Assembly (NCBI GenBank): GCA_905182035.1
Contig: CAJIZL010000005.1
Location: 62,001 to 126,000 of the forward strand
DNA: 64,000 nt
Source of the DNA: Oceanospirillaceae bacterium ASP10-02a
GTDB lineage: Bacteria; Pseudomonadota; Gammaproteobacteria; Pseudomonadales; Balneatricaceae
Reading direction: 5' to 3'
The notes under the pieces were generated by a model. It ran no database searches. It was not told the DNA's origin and saw only the letters and a program-made list of their open reading frames with translations. The translations under genes and the position numbers were made by a program. Positions 24,234-34,600 of this stretch are shown here, piece by piece. The first letter of the stretch is position 1. Each line of letters begins with the position of its first letter.

Positions 24234-25367
24234 TTATCTTAGTTCATTTACCACAGCTAACATGGCAGGTAACAGGGCTGCACCGATGTCACTGCTGCGT
24301 TGTGCAGACCAACCGTGTGTTGCATCTGGTAGATTAAAGTTGTCGATAAAAGGCATCTCTAAGGTTAACGATAAACAGTTATAGGTTTGGCCAACGGAGG
24401 CGCTAGCTAAAGAGAGGTTAGCTTGGCCTGGCAGGTCTGTGTCGTAGCCGTGTACTGTTTGGTAATCTGGATTGCTGATGAGAAGCTGTTGTTTGAAGTC
24501 TGCTTCTAGTTTAGCAAGTCTTGGACTGTATGCTGGAATACCTTGGTTATCTACTAAGAATACGTAAGGGATTTCTTCGTCGCCGTGACAATCTATAAAA
24601 AGATCTACACCAGTCTCACGCATTTTCTGTTGTGTTAAAAATACTTCTGGGCTGCGCTCCATGGTGGCATCTATCCATTCACGGTTAAGGTTAACACCTA
24701 CTGCGTTAGTCCGCAGGTGGCCACGTATACTGCCGTCTGGGTTCATGTTGGGGATAATATAGAATACAGCATCTTTGAGTAGCTTACGGCCACAGGCATC
24801 ATTTGGATCTAGTAGTTTTTGCAATAACCCTTCTATAGCAAATTCGGCCATGGTTTCGCCTGGGTGTTGGCGGGCAGTGAGCCAGATTTTACGCTTTTGT
24901 GGCGATTCATTTCCGATAGTAAGTAGGCTTAAAGGCCTGCCATCTAAGCTGTTACCAATGGTGGCCAGAGTGCAAATGTCGCTGGTTTGCGCCCAACCAA
25001 TAAGGTCCTGATGCCGTTCCCATGAGTAAGGTGTAAAGTAGCTATACCAAACCAAGTCATGCTCGGGTGCGTGGTTAAAAATAAGGCAGCCGTCTTCATA
25101 ACATGTGGGCACCCTAAACCACTCTTCTCTGTCATAGGAAGCTACTACTTGAAAATACTGCCAGCCTTCAGCAAAAGCTGCGCCTGCGGCATTGATAAGG
25201 CTTAGTTTTAATTCGTCTCTATCCTTAGCGCCAGCAATACTAAAGTGAAACCACTGATAGAAATCTGACTGGTTATCATGACGTATAGCTAACTCGATAG
25301 GGTTGCTTTGAAGATTAATGACTTCAATGTTGCCGCTATCAAATTGGCTGTTAATGTGAAGTATCAT
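24234..25367 (-). CDS. M14-family zinc carboxypeptidase (cytosolic type)
   Basis: A protein of 377 residues with an N-terminal beta domain (about 1-115) seen in cytosolic M14 carboxypeptidases and a C-terminal M14 catalytic domain. The zinc ligands are recognisable in TARQHPGETMAEFAIEGLL (HxxE) and LFIDCHGDEE (His), with NPDGSIRGHLRTNAVGVNLNR giving substrate-binding Asn/Arg and LTLEMPF the general-base Glu. No signal peptide is present, so it is cytoplasmic. It has AAAGGAA before its ATG and stands alone. Peptide or modified-protein C-terminal processing is likely; the target is unknown. Confidence 0.87.
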   Translation of the reverse strand: MILHINSQFDSGNIEVINLQSNPIELAIRHDNQSDFYQWFHFSIAGAKDRDELKLSLINAAGAAFAEGWQYFQVVASYDREEWFRVPTCYEDGCLIFNHAPEHDLVWYSYFTPYSWERHQDLIGWAQTSDICTLATIGNSLDGRPLSLLTIGNESPQKRKIWLTARQHPGETMAEFAIEGLLQKLLDPNDACGRKLLKDAVFYIIPNMNPDGSIRGHLRTNAVGVNLNREWIDATMERSPEVFLTQQKMRETGVDLFIDCHGDEEIPYVFLVDNQGIPAYSPRLAKLEADFKQQLLISNPDYQTVHGYDTDLPGQANLSLASASVGQTYNCLSLTLEMPFIDNFNLPDATHGWSAQRSSDIGAALLPAMLAVVNELR

Positions 25368-25380
25368 GATAGGTTCCTTT

Positions 25381-25575
25381 TTATAAGACCACTTGAGTCT
25401 GGGTTATGGGGTTCGGCGCAAGGTGGCAGGCAAGTCTGTGCTTGGTGTCTATTCGCCTTTGACCGTAGCAGGCCTCAAAGCCCTTAGGGTGTCGTTCTTG
25501 TAAGCTGTAACCCTGATGGGTAGGGTTGGGGTTAGGTATATCACCTGCGAGCTTGTGGTGCCCAATAAAGTTCAT
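25381..25575 (-). CDS. Hypothetical small ORF, doubtful
   Basis: A 64-codon frame lies 13 bases upstream of the carboxypeptidase in a 323-bp gap. Its product is rich in His, Pro and Gln, has no recognisable motif and no clear ribosome-binding site. It may be non-coding 5' sequence. Recorded because it is the only frame in this gap; the rest of 25368-25690 shows nothing identifiable. Confidence 0.15.
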   Translation of the reverse strand: MNFIGHHKLAGDIPNPNPTHQGYSLQERHPKGFEACYGQRRIDTKHRLACHLAPNPITQTQVVL

Positions 25576-25690
25576 GCTAAATGCTGCTGAAGATAACTCG
25601 AGTAAGCATTACTCTAGACAAATTTAAGCTTAATCTCAATCGAAAAAATCATAGCGATGAAACCAATAGCGGGTGACAGAAAACAACGAA

Positions 25691-25765
25691 TGGCTGGGAT
25701 AGCAGGATTCGAACCTGCGCATGACGAGATCAAAACCCGTTGCCTTACCGCTTGGCGATATCCCA
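25691..25765 (-). tRNA. tRNA-Gln (TTG)
   Basis: Read leftward, a complete 75-nt cloverleaf with encoded CCA: acceptor TGGGATA, D-arm with AAGCGGTAAGGC, anticodon loop TTTTGAT (anticodon TTG), and T-arm GGTTCGAATCC. Closely matches E. coli tRNA-Gln. The sequence is identical to the copy at 29473-29547. Confidence 0.95.
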
Positions 25766-25790
25766 GAAATGTCCAAAAGACGGATCAAAA

Positions 25791-25867
25791 TGGTGGCTAT
25801 GACTAGATTCGAACTAGTGACCCCATCATTATGAGTGATGTGCTCTAACCAGCTGAGCTACATAGCC
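25791..25867 (-). tRNA. tRNA-Met (CAT), elongator type
   Basis: A 77-nt cloverleaf read leftward with acceptor GGCTATG, anticodon loop CTCATAA (CAT), variable loop GGGGTC, T-loop GTTCGAATC and encoded CCA. It matches elongator tRNA-Met (metT type) and lacks the unpaired first base of initiator tRNA. It precedes tRNA-Gln by 25 bases. Confidence 0.93.
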
Positions 25868-25958
25868 ATTTTAATCATTCTCAAGCACAGTGGCTGCACT
25901 TGAGGACGCGAATTATTCCTTGTTTTGTGAGTGCTGTCAACACCCACAATCAAAGCTT

Positions 25959-27050
25959 TTACACATTAAATCGGAAGTGCACTACATCACCGTCTTTTAC
26001 TCGGTATTCTTTGCCTTCCAAGCGCCATTTCCCAGCTTCTTTGGCGCCTTGTTCGCCGTTACCAGTAATAAAATCATCATAACTAACAACTTCAGCACGG
26101 ATAAAACCCTTTTCAAAATCCGTGTGGATCACGCCAGCTGCTTGAGGTGCCGTAGCATTTTGCTTGACAGTCCAGGCGCGTACTTCTTTAACGCCTGCGG
26201 TAAAGTAGGTTTGTAAGCTAAGTAGTTCATAACCTGCGCGAATCACACGATCTAAGCCAGGCTCTGTCATGCCAATGTCAGACAAAAACTCACGTTTGTC
26301 TTCATCATCTAGCTCACTAACTTCGGCTTCAATTTGGTTACAGATAGCCACTACTTTAGCGCCTTCCACAGCGGCAAAGGTGTTTACTGCATCTAGATGA
26401 GGGTTGTCTTGAAAGCCATCGTCAGCGACGTTGGCAATGTACATGGTGGGTTTGCTAGTTAGCAGGTGAAAGCCCTTTACCATTGCTAGTTCGTCGTCGT
26501 TTAAGTCTAGGGTACGCACTGCAATACCTTCACTTAGTGGGCCCGCCAGCTTTTCTAAAAACGCCATGGTGGCTTGGGCTTCTTTGTCACCGGTGCGGGC
26601 AACACGATGCACGCGAGCTTTTTGCTTTTCTACAGAATCTAAGTCAGCCAAGGCCAATTCCATGTTGATGATGCCAATGTCGTCGATTGGGTCAATACGG
26701 TTAGAGACATGAATTACGTTATCATCTTCAAAGCAGCGCACAACGTGGGCGATGGCGTCTGTTTCACGGATGTTAGCCAAAAACTTGTTACCCAACCCTT
26801 CCCCTTTAGATGCACCCTCCACCAAACCTGCAATGTCCACAAATTCCATGGTGGTGGGCAGGACGCGTTCTGGTTCAACGATAGCAGCCAAGGCTTGTAA
26901 ACGTGGGTCTGGCATTGCCACAACACCAGCGTTTGGCTCGATGGTGCAGAATGGAAAGTTCTCAGCGCTAATGCCGGCTTTGGTAAGGGCATTAAAGAGA
27001 GTGGATTTGCCAACGTTAGGTAGGCCTACAATGCCGCAATTGAATCCCAT
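25959..27050 (-). CDS. ychF: Redox-regulated ATPase YchF (Obg-like)
   Basis: A protein of 363 residues with P-loop GLPNVGKST (residues 8-16), switch [21 protein letters not shown], the YchF-specific specificity motif in place of NKxD ([10 protein letters not shown]) and a C-terminal TGS domain ([23 protein letters not shown]). YchF binds ATP in preference to GTP, associates with ribosomes and responds to oxidative stress. It follows pth by 36 bases in the conserved prs-rplY-pth-ychF order. Confidence 0.96.
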   Translation of the reverse strand: MGFNCGIVGLPNVGKSTLFNALTKAGISAENFPFCTIEPNAGVVAMPDPRLQALAAIVEPERVLPTTMEFVDIAGLVEGASKGEGLGNKFLANIRETDAIAHVVRCFEDDNVIHVSNRIDPIDDIGIINMELALADLDSVEKQKARVHRVARTGDKEAQATMAFLEKLAGPLSEGIAVRTLDLNDDELAMVKGFHLLTSKPTMYIANVADDGFQDNPHLDAVNTFAAVEGAKVVAICNQIEAEVSELDDEDKREFLSDIGMTEPGLDRVIRAGYELLSLQTYFTAGVKEVRAWTVKQNATAPQAAGVIHTDFEKGFIRAEVVSYDDFITGNGEQGAKEAGKWRLEGKEYRVKDGDVVHFRFNV

Positions 27051-27086
27051 GGGATACCTCTAGTAATTTTAATTAGACCACTTTTT

Positions 27087-27683
27087 TCAGGTCGTGTGCA
27101 GGTTGTTCATGGCTTTTTGCCATTGCCCAGATATGGCCTCTGGCATAACTTTTATTGCCTTGTCCATGGAATCCTGGGTGCTAATACGTTCTTCAAGGGG
27201 CGCTTTTTTTAATACGTAATTGGTCACTAACTTGGCATTGCCAGGGTGGCCTATTCCTATACGTAAGCGATGAAAATTCTTGTCGCCACTACGCTTGCTA
27301 ATAATATCTCGCAATCCATTGTGACCGCCATGGCCACCACCTAGTTTGAGGCGTGCTGTGCCTGGCGGCAAGTCCAGCTCGTCATGGGCTACGAGGATGT
27401 TTTCTGTGTCGATTTTATAGAAGCTACACAGAGCTTGTACAGCCTGCCCACTTAAATTCATAAAGGTATTAGGGACGAGTAGGTGTACTTTGTGCCCAGC
27501 TACGAACCCTTGACCATAATCACCAAAAAAACGTTTTTCTGTGGTCAAGCTAATGCCTTCTTCTTTAGCTAACTTCACCAGCCAGTCTTGGCCTGCATTG
27601 TGTCGAGTTTGATCATATGTGGCGCCAGGATTGCCTAGACCAACAATAAGTTTGATGGGTACATCGGGTATAGAATTGGACAT
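27087..27683 (-). CDS. pth: Peptidyl-tRNA hydrolase
   Basis: A protein of 198 residues with VGLGNPGATYDQTRHNAG carrying catalytic His28, FMNLSGQAV, LVAHDELDLPPG and GGGHGGHNGLRD. It cleaves peptidyl-tRNA released during translation. It stands between rplY and ychF, behind a strong internal terminator-like hairpin, so its expression probably depends on read-through or a local promoter. Confidence 0.96.
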   Translation of the reverse strand: MSNSIPDVPIKLIVGLGNPGATYDQTRHNAGQDWLVKLAKEEGISLTTEKRFFGDYGQGFVAGHKVHLLVPNTFMNLSGQAVQALCSFYKIDTENILVAHDELDLPPGTARLKLGGGHGGHNGLRDIISKRSGDKNFHRLRIGIGHPGNAKLVTNYVLKKAPLEERISTQDSMDKAIKVMPEAISGQWQKAMNNLHTT

Positions 27684-27699
27684 AGTCCCAGGGCTCCAA

Positions 27700-27734
27700 A
27701 TAAAAACGCCCTTGTTAAATGAATAACAAAGGCG
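27700..27734 (-). terminator. Intrinsic terminator between rplY and pth
   Basis: On the minus strand an 11-bp stem (CGCCTTTGTTA with TAACAAGGGCG, one G-T pair) and a 6-base loop is followed by TTTTTA. It lies 30 bases after the rplY stop and would attenuate transcription into pth-ychF. Confidence 0.75.
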
Positions 27735-27763
27735 CTTATTACAACAACTAAGCGGTGCTAGTT

Positions 27764-28354
27764 TTAGCTGCCTTTGCTGCCAGTAATAGTAGCAATCGCT
27801 TGGTCGTGGTCATCACCTAGGCGCAGAGCGCGAACAGTAACGCCCTTTGGTAGTTGAATATCTGAAAGGTGAACAATGCCACCAATAGCCACATCTTGCA
27901 TGTCTACGGTGACAAATTCCGGCAAATTAGCCGCCAAACAGGTGATTTCAACTTCGCTTTGAGCGTGAGATACCGTGCCGCCACTGATCTTAATGGCAGG
28001 AGCAGTAGCTTCGTTCAAAAATTTGATAGGAACCAAGATGTGTATTATGTTGGACTTAGTGACACGCAAGAAATCAACGTGTTGAATTTCTTGTTTGGCT
28101 GGGTGGCGCTGCAGATCCTTAACGATAACTGGCTCATCTTTGCCACCAATGTTTAGAGTGATCACAGAGCTGTAAAAGCCAGCTGTTTCAGAAGCTTTCC
28201 AAAGGTCTTTGTGAACCAAAGTGATGGATTGAGGCTTCTTGTTTTTTGCACCACCGAAAACGATAGCAGGTGTGCCACCAGTTAGACGACGTAGGCGGCG
28301 GCTCGCACCTTTCCCCAAGTCATCACGGGCTTCAGCATTTAGAGAGATAGACAT
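27764..28354 (-). CDS. rplY: 50S ribosomal protein L25 (CTC form)
   Basis: A protein of 196 residues, the long CTC-type L25 with an N-terminal 5S-rRNA-binding domain (LNAEARDDLGKGASRRLRR) and a C-terminal beta domain (PVIVKDLQRHPAKQEIQHVDFLRV, PVKFLNE-like KFLNEATAPAIKISGG). The start at 28354 has an AAGGAAAG ribosome site. It follows prs by 110 bases in the usual order. Confidence 0.95.
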   Translation of the reverse strand: MSISLNAEARDDLGKGASRRLRRLTGGTPAIVFGGAKNKKPQSITLVHKDLWKASETAGFYSSVITLNIGGKDEPVIVKDLQRHPAKQEIQHVDFLRVTKSNIIHILVPIKFLNEATAPAIKISGGTVSHAQSEVEITCLAANLPEFVTVDMQDVAIGGIVHLSDIQLPKGVTVRALRLGDDHDQAIATITGSKGS

Positions 28355-28464
28355 TTGTCTTTCCTTATATATTGTCCTGGGCACTTGCGACCGGTGCACG
28401 GTAGGACGGTTAAAATGACCTAATAAAAGGCCGTTAATACTAGCGTGAGGTTTGCAGCCTAATT

Positions 28465-29409
28465 CTAGGTGCGAAACATCGCGCTAATGGATTCTTCGTT
28501 GCAAACGCGACGTACTGACTCGGCTAATAAGTCGGCCATAGTCAGTTGACGAATGCTTTTACAGGCCTTGCTGGCATCTGATAGTGGAATAGTGTCGGTT
28601 ACTACCAATTCGTCCAGAGAAGAGTTAGTGATGTTGTCTACTGCAGGTCCAGATAATACTGGATGGGTTGCATAGGCAATTACGCGCTTGGCACCATTGG
28701 CCTTGAGCGCGTCAGCTGCTTTGCACAAGGTGCCAGCAGTGTCGCACATATCATCAACCAAGATGCAGGTACGGTCTGTAACATCACCAATAATGTTCAT
28801 AACTTCAGATTCGTTAGCCTTTTCACGTCGTTTGTCGATAATGGCCAAATCTGTATTTAGCTGCTTAGCCACTGCACGGGCACGTATTACGCCACCGACA
28901 TCTGGAGAAACAACCAATGGGTGGTCGTAATTTTGGTTGGTTATTTCGTCCAACAACACAGGAGAACCAAACACGTTGTCTACTGGGATGTCAAAAAATC
29001 CTTGAATCTGTTCGGCGTGTAAATCAACAGTCAATACACGGTCAATGCCAGAACGAGCCATCATGTTAGCCACAACACGGGCGCTTATAGGTACACGTGC
29101 AGAGCGAGGACGACGATCTTGGCGTGCATAACCAAAGTAAGGTACCACGGCAGTTACACGAGCAGCGGAAGCTCGGCGCATGGCATCGGCCATCAAGATG
29201 AGTTCCATTAAATTAGAGTTGGTGGGTGCGCAGGTAGGTTGGATGATAAATACATCCTTGCCACGCACGTCTTCCAGCAATTCAATAGCACATTCCCCAT
29301 CACTAAAGGTTGACACCTTAGCTTTGCCTAGGGGAACACCTAAGCGATCTACAACCATTTTAGCTAACGCTGGATGAGCACTACCGGTAAAAACTTTCAG
29401 TTTTGACAC
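28465..29409 (-). CDS. prs: Ribose-phosphate pyrophosphokinase
   Basis: A protein of 314 residues, standard length. It shows [62 protein letters not shown] and the PRPP-binding loop [13 protein letters not shown]. It makes PRPP from ribose 5-phosphate and ATP for nucleotide, His and Trp synthesis. It lies 63 bases after tRNA-Gln. The ispE gene usually found just upstream is absent. Confidence 0.96.
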   Translation of the reverse strand: MSKLKVFTGSAHPALAKMVVDRLGVPLGKAKVSTFSDGECAIELLEDVRGKDVFIIQPTCAPTNSNLMELILMADAMRRASAARVTAVVPYFGYARQDRRPRSARVPISARVVANMMARSGIDRVLTVDLHAEQIQGFFDIPVDNVFGSPVLLDEITNQNYDHPLVVSPDVGGVIRARAVAKQLNTDLAIIDKRREKANESEVMNIIGDVTDRTCILVDDMCDTAGTLCKAADALKANGAKRVIAYATHPVLSGPAVDNITNSSLDELVVTDTIPLSDASKACKSIRQLTMADLLAESVRRVCNEESISAMFRT

Positions 29410-29472
29410 CTTGGGGCACCTATGCTTTTGCAGTTATAGTAAGACGCAAACCTATGTCTGCGTCGGAGAATA

Positions 29473-29547
29473 TGGCTGGGATAGCAGGATTCGAACCTGC
29501 GCATGACGAGATCAAAACCCGTTGCCTTACCGCTTGGCGATATCCCA
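29473..29547 (-). tRNA. tRNA-Gln (TTG), second copy
   Basis: Identical over its 75 nt to the tRNA-Gln at 25691-25765, with anticodon TTG and encoded CCA. It lies between lolB and prs, its usual place in Pseudomonas-like gene orders (where ispE comes between lolB and this tRNA). Confidence 0.95.
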
Positions 29548-29606
29548 GAAATTTCAGGCGCATATTTTCTCGGAAATAGCCTCTTATGTCAACCTAATTC
29601 GAGCCT

Positions 29607-30293
29607 TTACTCTGGGCTCGGAATGGGCGCAAAGCTAGGGTTAAGACGAGGAAATGGGAACAGGTTAAACCAGCTTTTTAGCACCAAAACGAGACGTATA
29701 TCGGTACCGATGATTTCAATTTTCTTGGGCATAGGTAAGCCGGTCACTTTGCTATAGGAGTGGTATGTCACCTGCCAACCCGCCTGTTCTATGGTGGCTG
29801 CTTCGCCTTCTGAATTATAGGAGACTTTTGCGCGGGTATCGGGATGCGGAATACCTCTAGCCCAGTACCTTAGTTCCTGCATGGGGAAGTGCCAACCAAA
29901 TTCTTGTTTAAACAAAGCCTCTATTGATTCTGCCTCTACCTGACCTTTGCTGCTGGTGGCAATGGCAAGGCCTGGGCTGCCTTCTATGTGCAGCTGACCG
30001 CTCCCCAAAGGCCCATTAATTAACAAATCAAAATAGGCGGATCTTTGGCGCCACGTAAGTAAACCGGAGTTATTTTTATCATTGGCATAGACCGCCAATT
30101 TACCTTCTACATCCCATTGTACAAGTTTTGCTAGTTCCGCTTGTTTGTATGAAAAAGGTGCGTAAGCATGGCTTGGTATCGGTGGGTTTTTAGTTGCAGG
30201 TGCCGTACTACAGGCAGCTATGGCTATGCATATTATTCCTAAGGAAGTTAATTGTCTGAGACTTTTAAAATGGCTAGTCGCTTTGGAATTCAT
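29607..30293 (-). CDS. lolB: Outer-membrane lipoprotein LolB
   Basis: A protein of 228 residues from the ATG at 30293. A hydrophobic signal ends in lipobox IAIAAC followed by Ser, so it is a lipoprotein. Further matches are VQWDVEGKLAVYAND, GLLTWRQRSAYFDLLINGPLG and LRYWARGIPHP, typical of LolB, which receives lipoproteins from LolA at the outer membrane. The start overlaps the end of the TPR gene by 20 bases. The gene normally precedes ispE, which is missing here. Confidence 0.92.
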   Translation of the reverse strand: MNSKATSHFKSLRQLTSLGIICIAIAACSTAPATKNPPIPSHAYAPFSYKQAELAKLVQWDVEGKLAVYANDKNNSGLLTWRQRSAYFDLLINGPLGSGQLHIEGSPGLAIATSSKGQVEAESIEALFKQEFGWHFPMQELRYWARGIPHPDTRAKVSYNSEGEAATIEQAGWQVTYHSYSKVTGLPMPKKIEIIGTDIRLVLVLKSWFNLFPFPRLNPSFAPIPSPE

Positions 30294-32019
30294 TTTGTGC
30301 GTCCAATATGGCTTGTTTAATAAGGGCATTATCTGGATCCCGGCTTAGGGCCAGATTCCATATTTTAAAGGCGCCTTCTGTGTCTCCAAGAGCCCATTTT
30401 ACTACGCCCAAGTGTGCGGCTATTTCGGCCGCTGGCATTATATCATAGGCCTTGGTAAGCAAGGTTAGAGATTGTCGTAAGTGTCCTAGGCGATAACTAA
30501 CCCAGCCTAGGCTGTCGATTATAGCCGCATTATTTGGCTCATATGCTAACGCCTTGCGAATTAATAATTCTGCTTTTTTTAGCTTAACGCCCTGCTCAGC
30601 ATAGGCATAACCCAAGGCATTGAGTGCGTTTATGTGATTAGGTTCTATGTCAATAATGCGCTGAAACATCATCTCAGTGGTGTTGAACTGATGCAGGGAT
30701 TGCGCGAGTATGGCATAACCATAGAGTAGTGGGATATTATTAGGATATTCTTGCAGTGCCTCTTGGTAAGACAGTGCGGCGGATGCAGTGTCGCCTATGT
30801 CTTGCAAATATTGGGTTTCTAAGACGAAAATTTCTGCAATTAAATCTTGGTTCTGGTGCCGAAGTCGATGAAAATAGACCTCTCTTTGGTCGTTATCTGG
30901 GTTTTCTAAGTCAAGCAGCAGGGTGAAGGCATTTAATCGATCTGATCCTTTCGTGACTTGGTGAAAATAACCTAAAGCTTGCGCTTGTAAATCTTGACGC
31001 AGGGCGCTGAGACCCATGTAGTAATAAGCACTATGGCTTTCTGGGTCTAGTTCGATCACTTGTTGTAGATGTGTGTACACCGCATCATAATGATGATTCT
31101 CGTAGGCTAGAAGGCCTGCAGAATATCTGTAACTAAGGTCTTCAGGGTAGCGCCTTGTTAGCTCATCGAAATATTCGTACGCCCGCTGGTACTGAGCCAT
31201 TAACGTAAGCACCTGAGCATGCAAAGTAATCAAATGCCGTGGTGCCTGTTTTAATGGTTGAGTGTATTGGCTTAAGTAAGTATCTGCAGCTTCGATTTGT
31301 TGGCTTGCGAGTAATAGTTCTCCATAAACAACTTGTGCTTGCAGGTAGTGAGCATCCAGTGCCAACGCTTTGCCTATGTATATGATAGCAGTGTCAATCT
31401 GCTCTGCGTTTTGCGCTAGCAATGCAAGAGAGTAAAGTAGCTGTTTGTGGTTGGGGTAGGTGTGTAACCATGATTCAAACGCTCGTTGCAAATCTGCTTG
31501 GGTGGAGGCCGGTTCATTAATGCTTAAGCTAGTCACATAGGCAAGGCCGCCACCACCTTTGCGTTTAAGCGCTTCCCCTAAGGCTTGCGTCGCTTGTTCA
31601 AATTCTCCGTTCAGACTTTCTGCTTGGGCGATGTATTGCCAGGGTAATGGGTCTAAGGGGGAGAGTTGGCTCCATAAAAGGCTAGCTTGTTTTAGCAAAT
31701 CTGGATTTTGGGCAAATTGTGCCGAGTAAGTGGCGCGCTTTGCCGTATCCAGATCTTGGGTTGATTGGGCTGCTGCAAGAAGATGTATAGTGGCCTCTTC
31801 ACTGTCCCCTCTTTGTAACGAAAATTCGCCAATTAAAAGGTGCGATAAGTTTGAACTGGTTAGGCTTTCTGCAGGGTGAGGTTGGGGTTGGGGTTGGTAA
31901 CCCGTTTGTATTGGATTGCTGCAGCTCACAATCAAGGCGCAAGCTATCCCTACGCCAAGGTGGCGCAGGTGCAGCCAGTGGCAATTGAAGCGTGTATTAA
32001 AAGAAGAACGTGGCGACAA
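30274..32019 (-). CDS. TPR-repeat lipoprotein
   Basis: A protein of 581 residues with an N-terminal hydrophobic segment and lipobox LIVSC-Ser near residue 33, then many degenerate tetratricopeptide repeats (for example LSYRYSAGLLAYENHHYDA, INALNALGYAYAEQGVKLKKA, NAAIIDSLGWVSYRLGHLRQ). Proteins of this size sit upstream of lolB and divergent from hemA in many gammaproteobacteria. It is probably an envelope scaffold; its precise role is unknown. Confidence 0.88.
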   Translation of the reverse strand: MSPRSSFNTRFNCHWLHLRHLGVGIACALIVSCSNPIQTGYQPQPQPHPAESLTSSNLSHLLIGEFSLQRGDSEEATIHLLAAAQSTQDLDTAKRATYSAQFAQNPDLLKQASLLWSQLSPLDPLPWQYIAQAESLNGEFEQATQALGEALKRKGGGGLAYVTSLSINEPASTQADLQRAFESWLHTYPNHKQLLYSLALLAQNAEQIDTAIIYIGKALALDAHYLQAQVVYGELLLASQQIEAADTYLSQYTQPLKQAPRHLITLHAQVLTLMAQYQRAYEYFDELTRRYPEDLSYRYSAGLLAYENHHYDAVYTHLQQVIELDPESHSAYYYMGLSALRQDLQAQALGYFHQVTKGSDRLNAFTLLLDLENPDNDQREVYFHRLRHQNQDLIAEIFVLETQYLQDIGDTASAALSYQEALQEYPNNIPLLYGYAILAQSLHQFNTTEMMFQRIIDIEPNHINALNALGYAYAEQGVKLKKAELLIRKALAYEPNNAAIIDSLGWVSYRLGHLRQSLTLLTKAYDIMPAAEIAAHLGVVKWALGDTEGAFKIWNLALSRDPDNALIKQAILDAQNEFQSD

Positions 32020-32178
32020 AGTGAAGGTTCTTTGATGATACGATAATAATTAAGTGTAACAAATAATGTGATAATGTGAGGCCTTGAATTAGGTAAAAAT
32101 TATGTCCAACGGGCTGCTATCTGTAAATAGCTGTTGAGTTAGCCATGCAGTTGGCTATGGGGGCGGTTAAGTTTCGGG

Positions 32179-32184
32179 TATAAT
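32179..32184 (+). promoter_or_regulatory. Probable -10 box of the hemA promoter
   Basis: A perfect TATAAT preceded by GGG lies 50 bp before the hemA ATG in the 215-bp divergent region. No good -35 hexamer stands at 17 bp spacing, so the assignment rests on the -10 element alone. Confidence 0.4.
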
Positions 32185-32234
32185 GTTGCCTTTAATAGCG
32201 TTTCGCAATTTTTTGGCACCTGCAGACCACCTCC

Positions 32235-33512
32235 ATGACTTTGTTTGTATTTGGCATTAACCACACCACGGCCCCTGTTGATGTGCGCGAAAAGTTAGCC
32301 TTTGCGCCAGAAATTACAGCGTCTGCCCTCCAGCAGTTAGTCAGTCAAACAACTGTGTCAGAAGCCGCAATTTTATCTACATGTAACCGCACAGAAGTCT
32401 ACGGCAGGCTGACTTTGGATGCTGTGCAAATTGGTGAGCCCCATTTGGTGGTTGCCAAATGGTTATCTGAGTTTCACCAAGTAACGTTGGATCAAGTACT
32501 ACACCACAGTTATTTCCGACAGGCTGACCAAGCTGTTAAACACATGATGCGAGTGGCCAGTGGTTTAGACTCAATGGTGTTAGGTGAACCACAAATATTA
32601 GGCCAGTTAAAATCTAGTTTTTCTGTGGCGCGGCAAGAAAAAACCGCCACGAGCCATTTAATACGTATGTTCCAAAGTGCCTTTAATATGGCCAAGTATG
32701 TGCGTACGCATACCGCTATTGGTGAAAACCCAGTATCTGTAGCTTTTGCAGCCGTGGCTATGGCAAGGCAGATTTTTGCCCGTTTGGAAGACCAGACAGC
32801 ACTACTAATTGGTGCTGGTGAGACCATAGAGTTAGTAGCTCGGCATTTGCACGACGCAGGCATAAAACAAATCATTGTAGCTAATCGCACCTTAGCGCGG
32901 GCAGAAGAGTTGGCTCATGAATTTAATGCTCAAGCGGTTTTGCTAGCCGACATTCCAGACTACCTAGCCGTTGCCGATATCGTTATTTCTTCCACCGCGA
33001 GTCAATTACCTATACTAGGTAAAGGTGCGGTTGAGCGAGCGCTTAAGCAACGTAAGCACCAGCTGATGTTTATGGTAGATATTGCTGTGCCTCGTGATAT
33101 CGAAGCAGAAGTTAGTGAGTTAGATGACGTCTATTTATATACCGTTGATGATTTAAAAGACGTGATAGATGAGGGTATGCGTTCTCGACGAGAGGCAGCA
33201 AAAGCGGCCGAGGTTATGATTGAAGAAGGCCTTGTAACCTATCTGGAGTCCGAACGTTCATTAGATGCTGTTGGCACTATCCGTGATTATCGACAGCGTA
33301 TGGAAGCTGTACGAGACGACGAACTAGAACGTGCTATGTTGCTGTTAGCCAAGGGTGAAGAACCACAGCTGGTTATGCAGCGCCTTGCCCGAGGCCTCAC
33401 CAACAAAATGATGCATGCACCTACAGTGCAATTAAAGAAAGCCAGTGCCCTAGGGGACGACCAAAGCCTAGCGTTATTGCAAACCATGTTTGATTTGAAT
33501 AAAACCTTATGA
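32235..33512 (+). CDS. hemA: Glutamyl-tRNA reductase
   Basis: A protein of 425 residues with the catalytic Cys50 in [46 protein letters not shown], a NADPH Rossmann segment [14 protein letters not shown] and a C-terminal dimerisation helix. It reduces Glu-tRNA to glutamate-1-semialdehyde in the first step of C5 tetrapyrrole synthesis. It overlaps prfA by 4 bases. Confidence 0.97.
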   Translation: MTLFVFGINHTTAPVDVREKLAFAPEITASALQQLVSQTTVSEAAILSTCNRTEVYGRLTLDAVQIGEPHLVVAKWLSEFHQVTLDQVLHHSYFRQADQAVKHMMRVASGLDSMVLGEPQILGQLKSSFSVARQEKTATSHLIRMFQSAFNMAKYVRTHTAIGENPVSVAFAAVAMARQIFARLEDQTALLIGAGETIELVARHLHDAGIKQIIVANRTLARAEELAHEFNAQAVLLADIPDYLAVADIVISSTASQLPILGKGAVERALKQRKHQLMFMVDIAVPRDIEAEVSELDDVYLYTVDDLKDVIDEGMRSRREAAKAAEVMIEEGLVTYLESERSLDAVGTIRDYRQRMEAVRDDELERAMLLLAKGEEPQLVMQRLARGLTNKMMHAPTVQLKKASALGDDQSLALLQTMFDLNKTL

Positions 33513-34600
33513 AAGCCTCAATACTTAGTAAATTAGAACGCTTGCAGGACCGTTATGAAGAGCTAGAAGCCTTGTTGGGTGTGGCTGAAGTCATTATGGA
33601 CCAAGATAAATTTCGCGCCTATTCCAAAGAATATGCGGAGCTTGAAGATGTAGTAAAAAACTACGGACAGTACGTTCAGTTGCAAGCCGATATGGAAGAA
33701 GCTCAGCTAATGCTGGCCGAAGATGACGCCGACATGAAAGCCATGGCCGAAGAAGAAATTCTAGATGGCAAGAAACGTCAAGCAGAATTAGAATTAGAAT
33801 TACAGAAGCTGCTGCTGCCAAAGGATCCAAACGATGGTCACAACACCTTTGTGGAAATTCGCGCTGGCACTGGTGGTGATGAAGCAGCTATTTTCGCTGG
33901 AGACCTATATCGCATGTACACTCGTTATGCGGAAAATATGGGTTGGAAGGTTGAGATTATCAGCCAAAATGAAGGTGAGCATGGCGGTTATCGTGAAATA
34001 ATTACCCGCATGGTGGGTAATGACGTTTATTCACGCCTGAAGTTTGAGTCAGGAGCTCACCGTGTACAGCGAGTTCCAGAAACAGAATCCCAAGGCCGTA
34101 TCCATACCTCTGCCTGTACGGTAGCGGTGATGCCAGAAGTGGATTCGGTAGAGGATGTGGATATTAATAAAGGCGACCTGCGTATCGATACCTTCCGAGC
34201 GTCGGGTGCAGGTGGCCAGCACGTTAACAAAACTGATTCTGCTATTCGTATTACCCACCTGCCATCTGGCACGGTGGTAGAGTGTCAAGATGAGCGTTCT
34301 CAGCACAAGAACAAAGCTAGGGCTATGTCTTTGCTGGCGTCTAGGTTGTTGTCTAGTGCACAAGAAGTGGTTGCCGCAGAGCAAGCGGATGCCCGTAAGA
34401 GTTTAGTGGGTAGTGGAGATCGATCTGAGCGTATTCGTACCTATAACTACCCTCAAGGTAGGGTAACGGATCATCGCATTAACCTGACGCTGTATAAGTT
34501 GGCCGATATTATGGAAGGTGAGGTGAATTGCATTATCGAACCATTAAGCAATGAACATCAGGCTAATTTATTGTCCTCGTTAGCAGAAAATGAAGGCTAA
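33509..34600 (+). CDS. prfA: Peptide chain release factor 1
   Basis: A protein of 363 residues with the GGQ loop ([17 protein letters not shown]), [22 protein letters not shown] and [21 protein letters not shown]. It recognises UAA and UAG stops. It overlaps hemA by 4 bases and prmC by 11 bases, the typical operon arrangement, and its GGQ glutamine is the target of PrmC. Confidence 0.97.
   Translation: MKASILSKLERLQDRYEELEALLGVAEVIMDQDKFRAYSKEYAELEDVVKNYGQYVQLQADMEEAQLMLAEDDADMKAMAEEEILDGKKRQAELELELQKLLLPKDPNDGHNTFVEIRAGTGGDEAAIFAGDLYRMYTRYAENMGWKVEIISQNEGEHGGYREIITRMVGNDVYSRLKFESGAHRVQRVPETESQGRIHTSACTVAVMPEVDSVEDVDINKGDLRIDTFRASGAGGQHVNKTDSAIRITHLPSGTVVECQDERSQHKNKARAMSLLASRLLSSAQEVVAAEQADARKSLVGSGDRSERIRTYNYPQGRVTDHRINLTLYKLADIMEGEVNCIIEPLSNEHQANLLSSLAENEG

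Noticed and set aside
34049-34384. Long open frames antisense to prfA
   Set aside because: They mirror the codon pattern of prfA and carry no domain motif.
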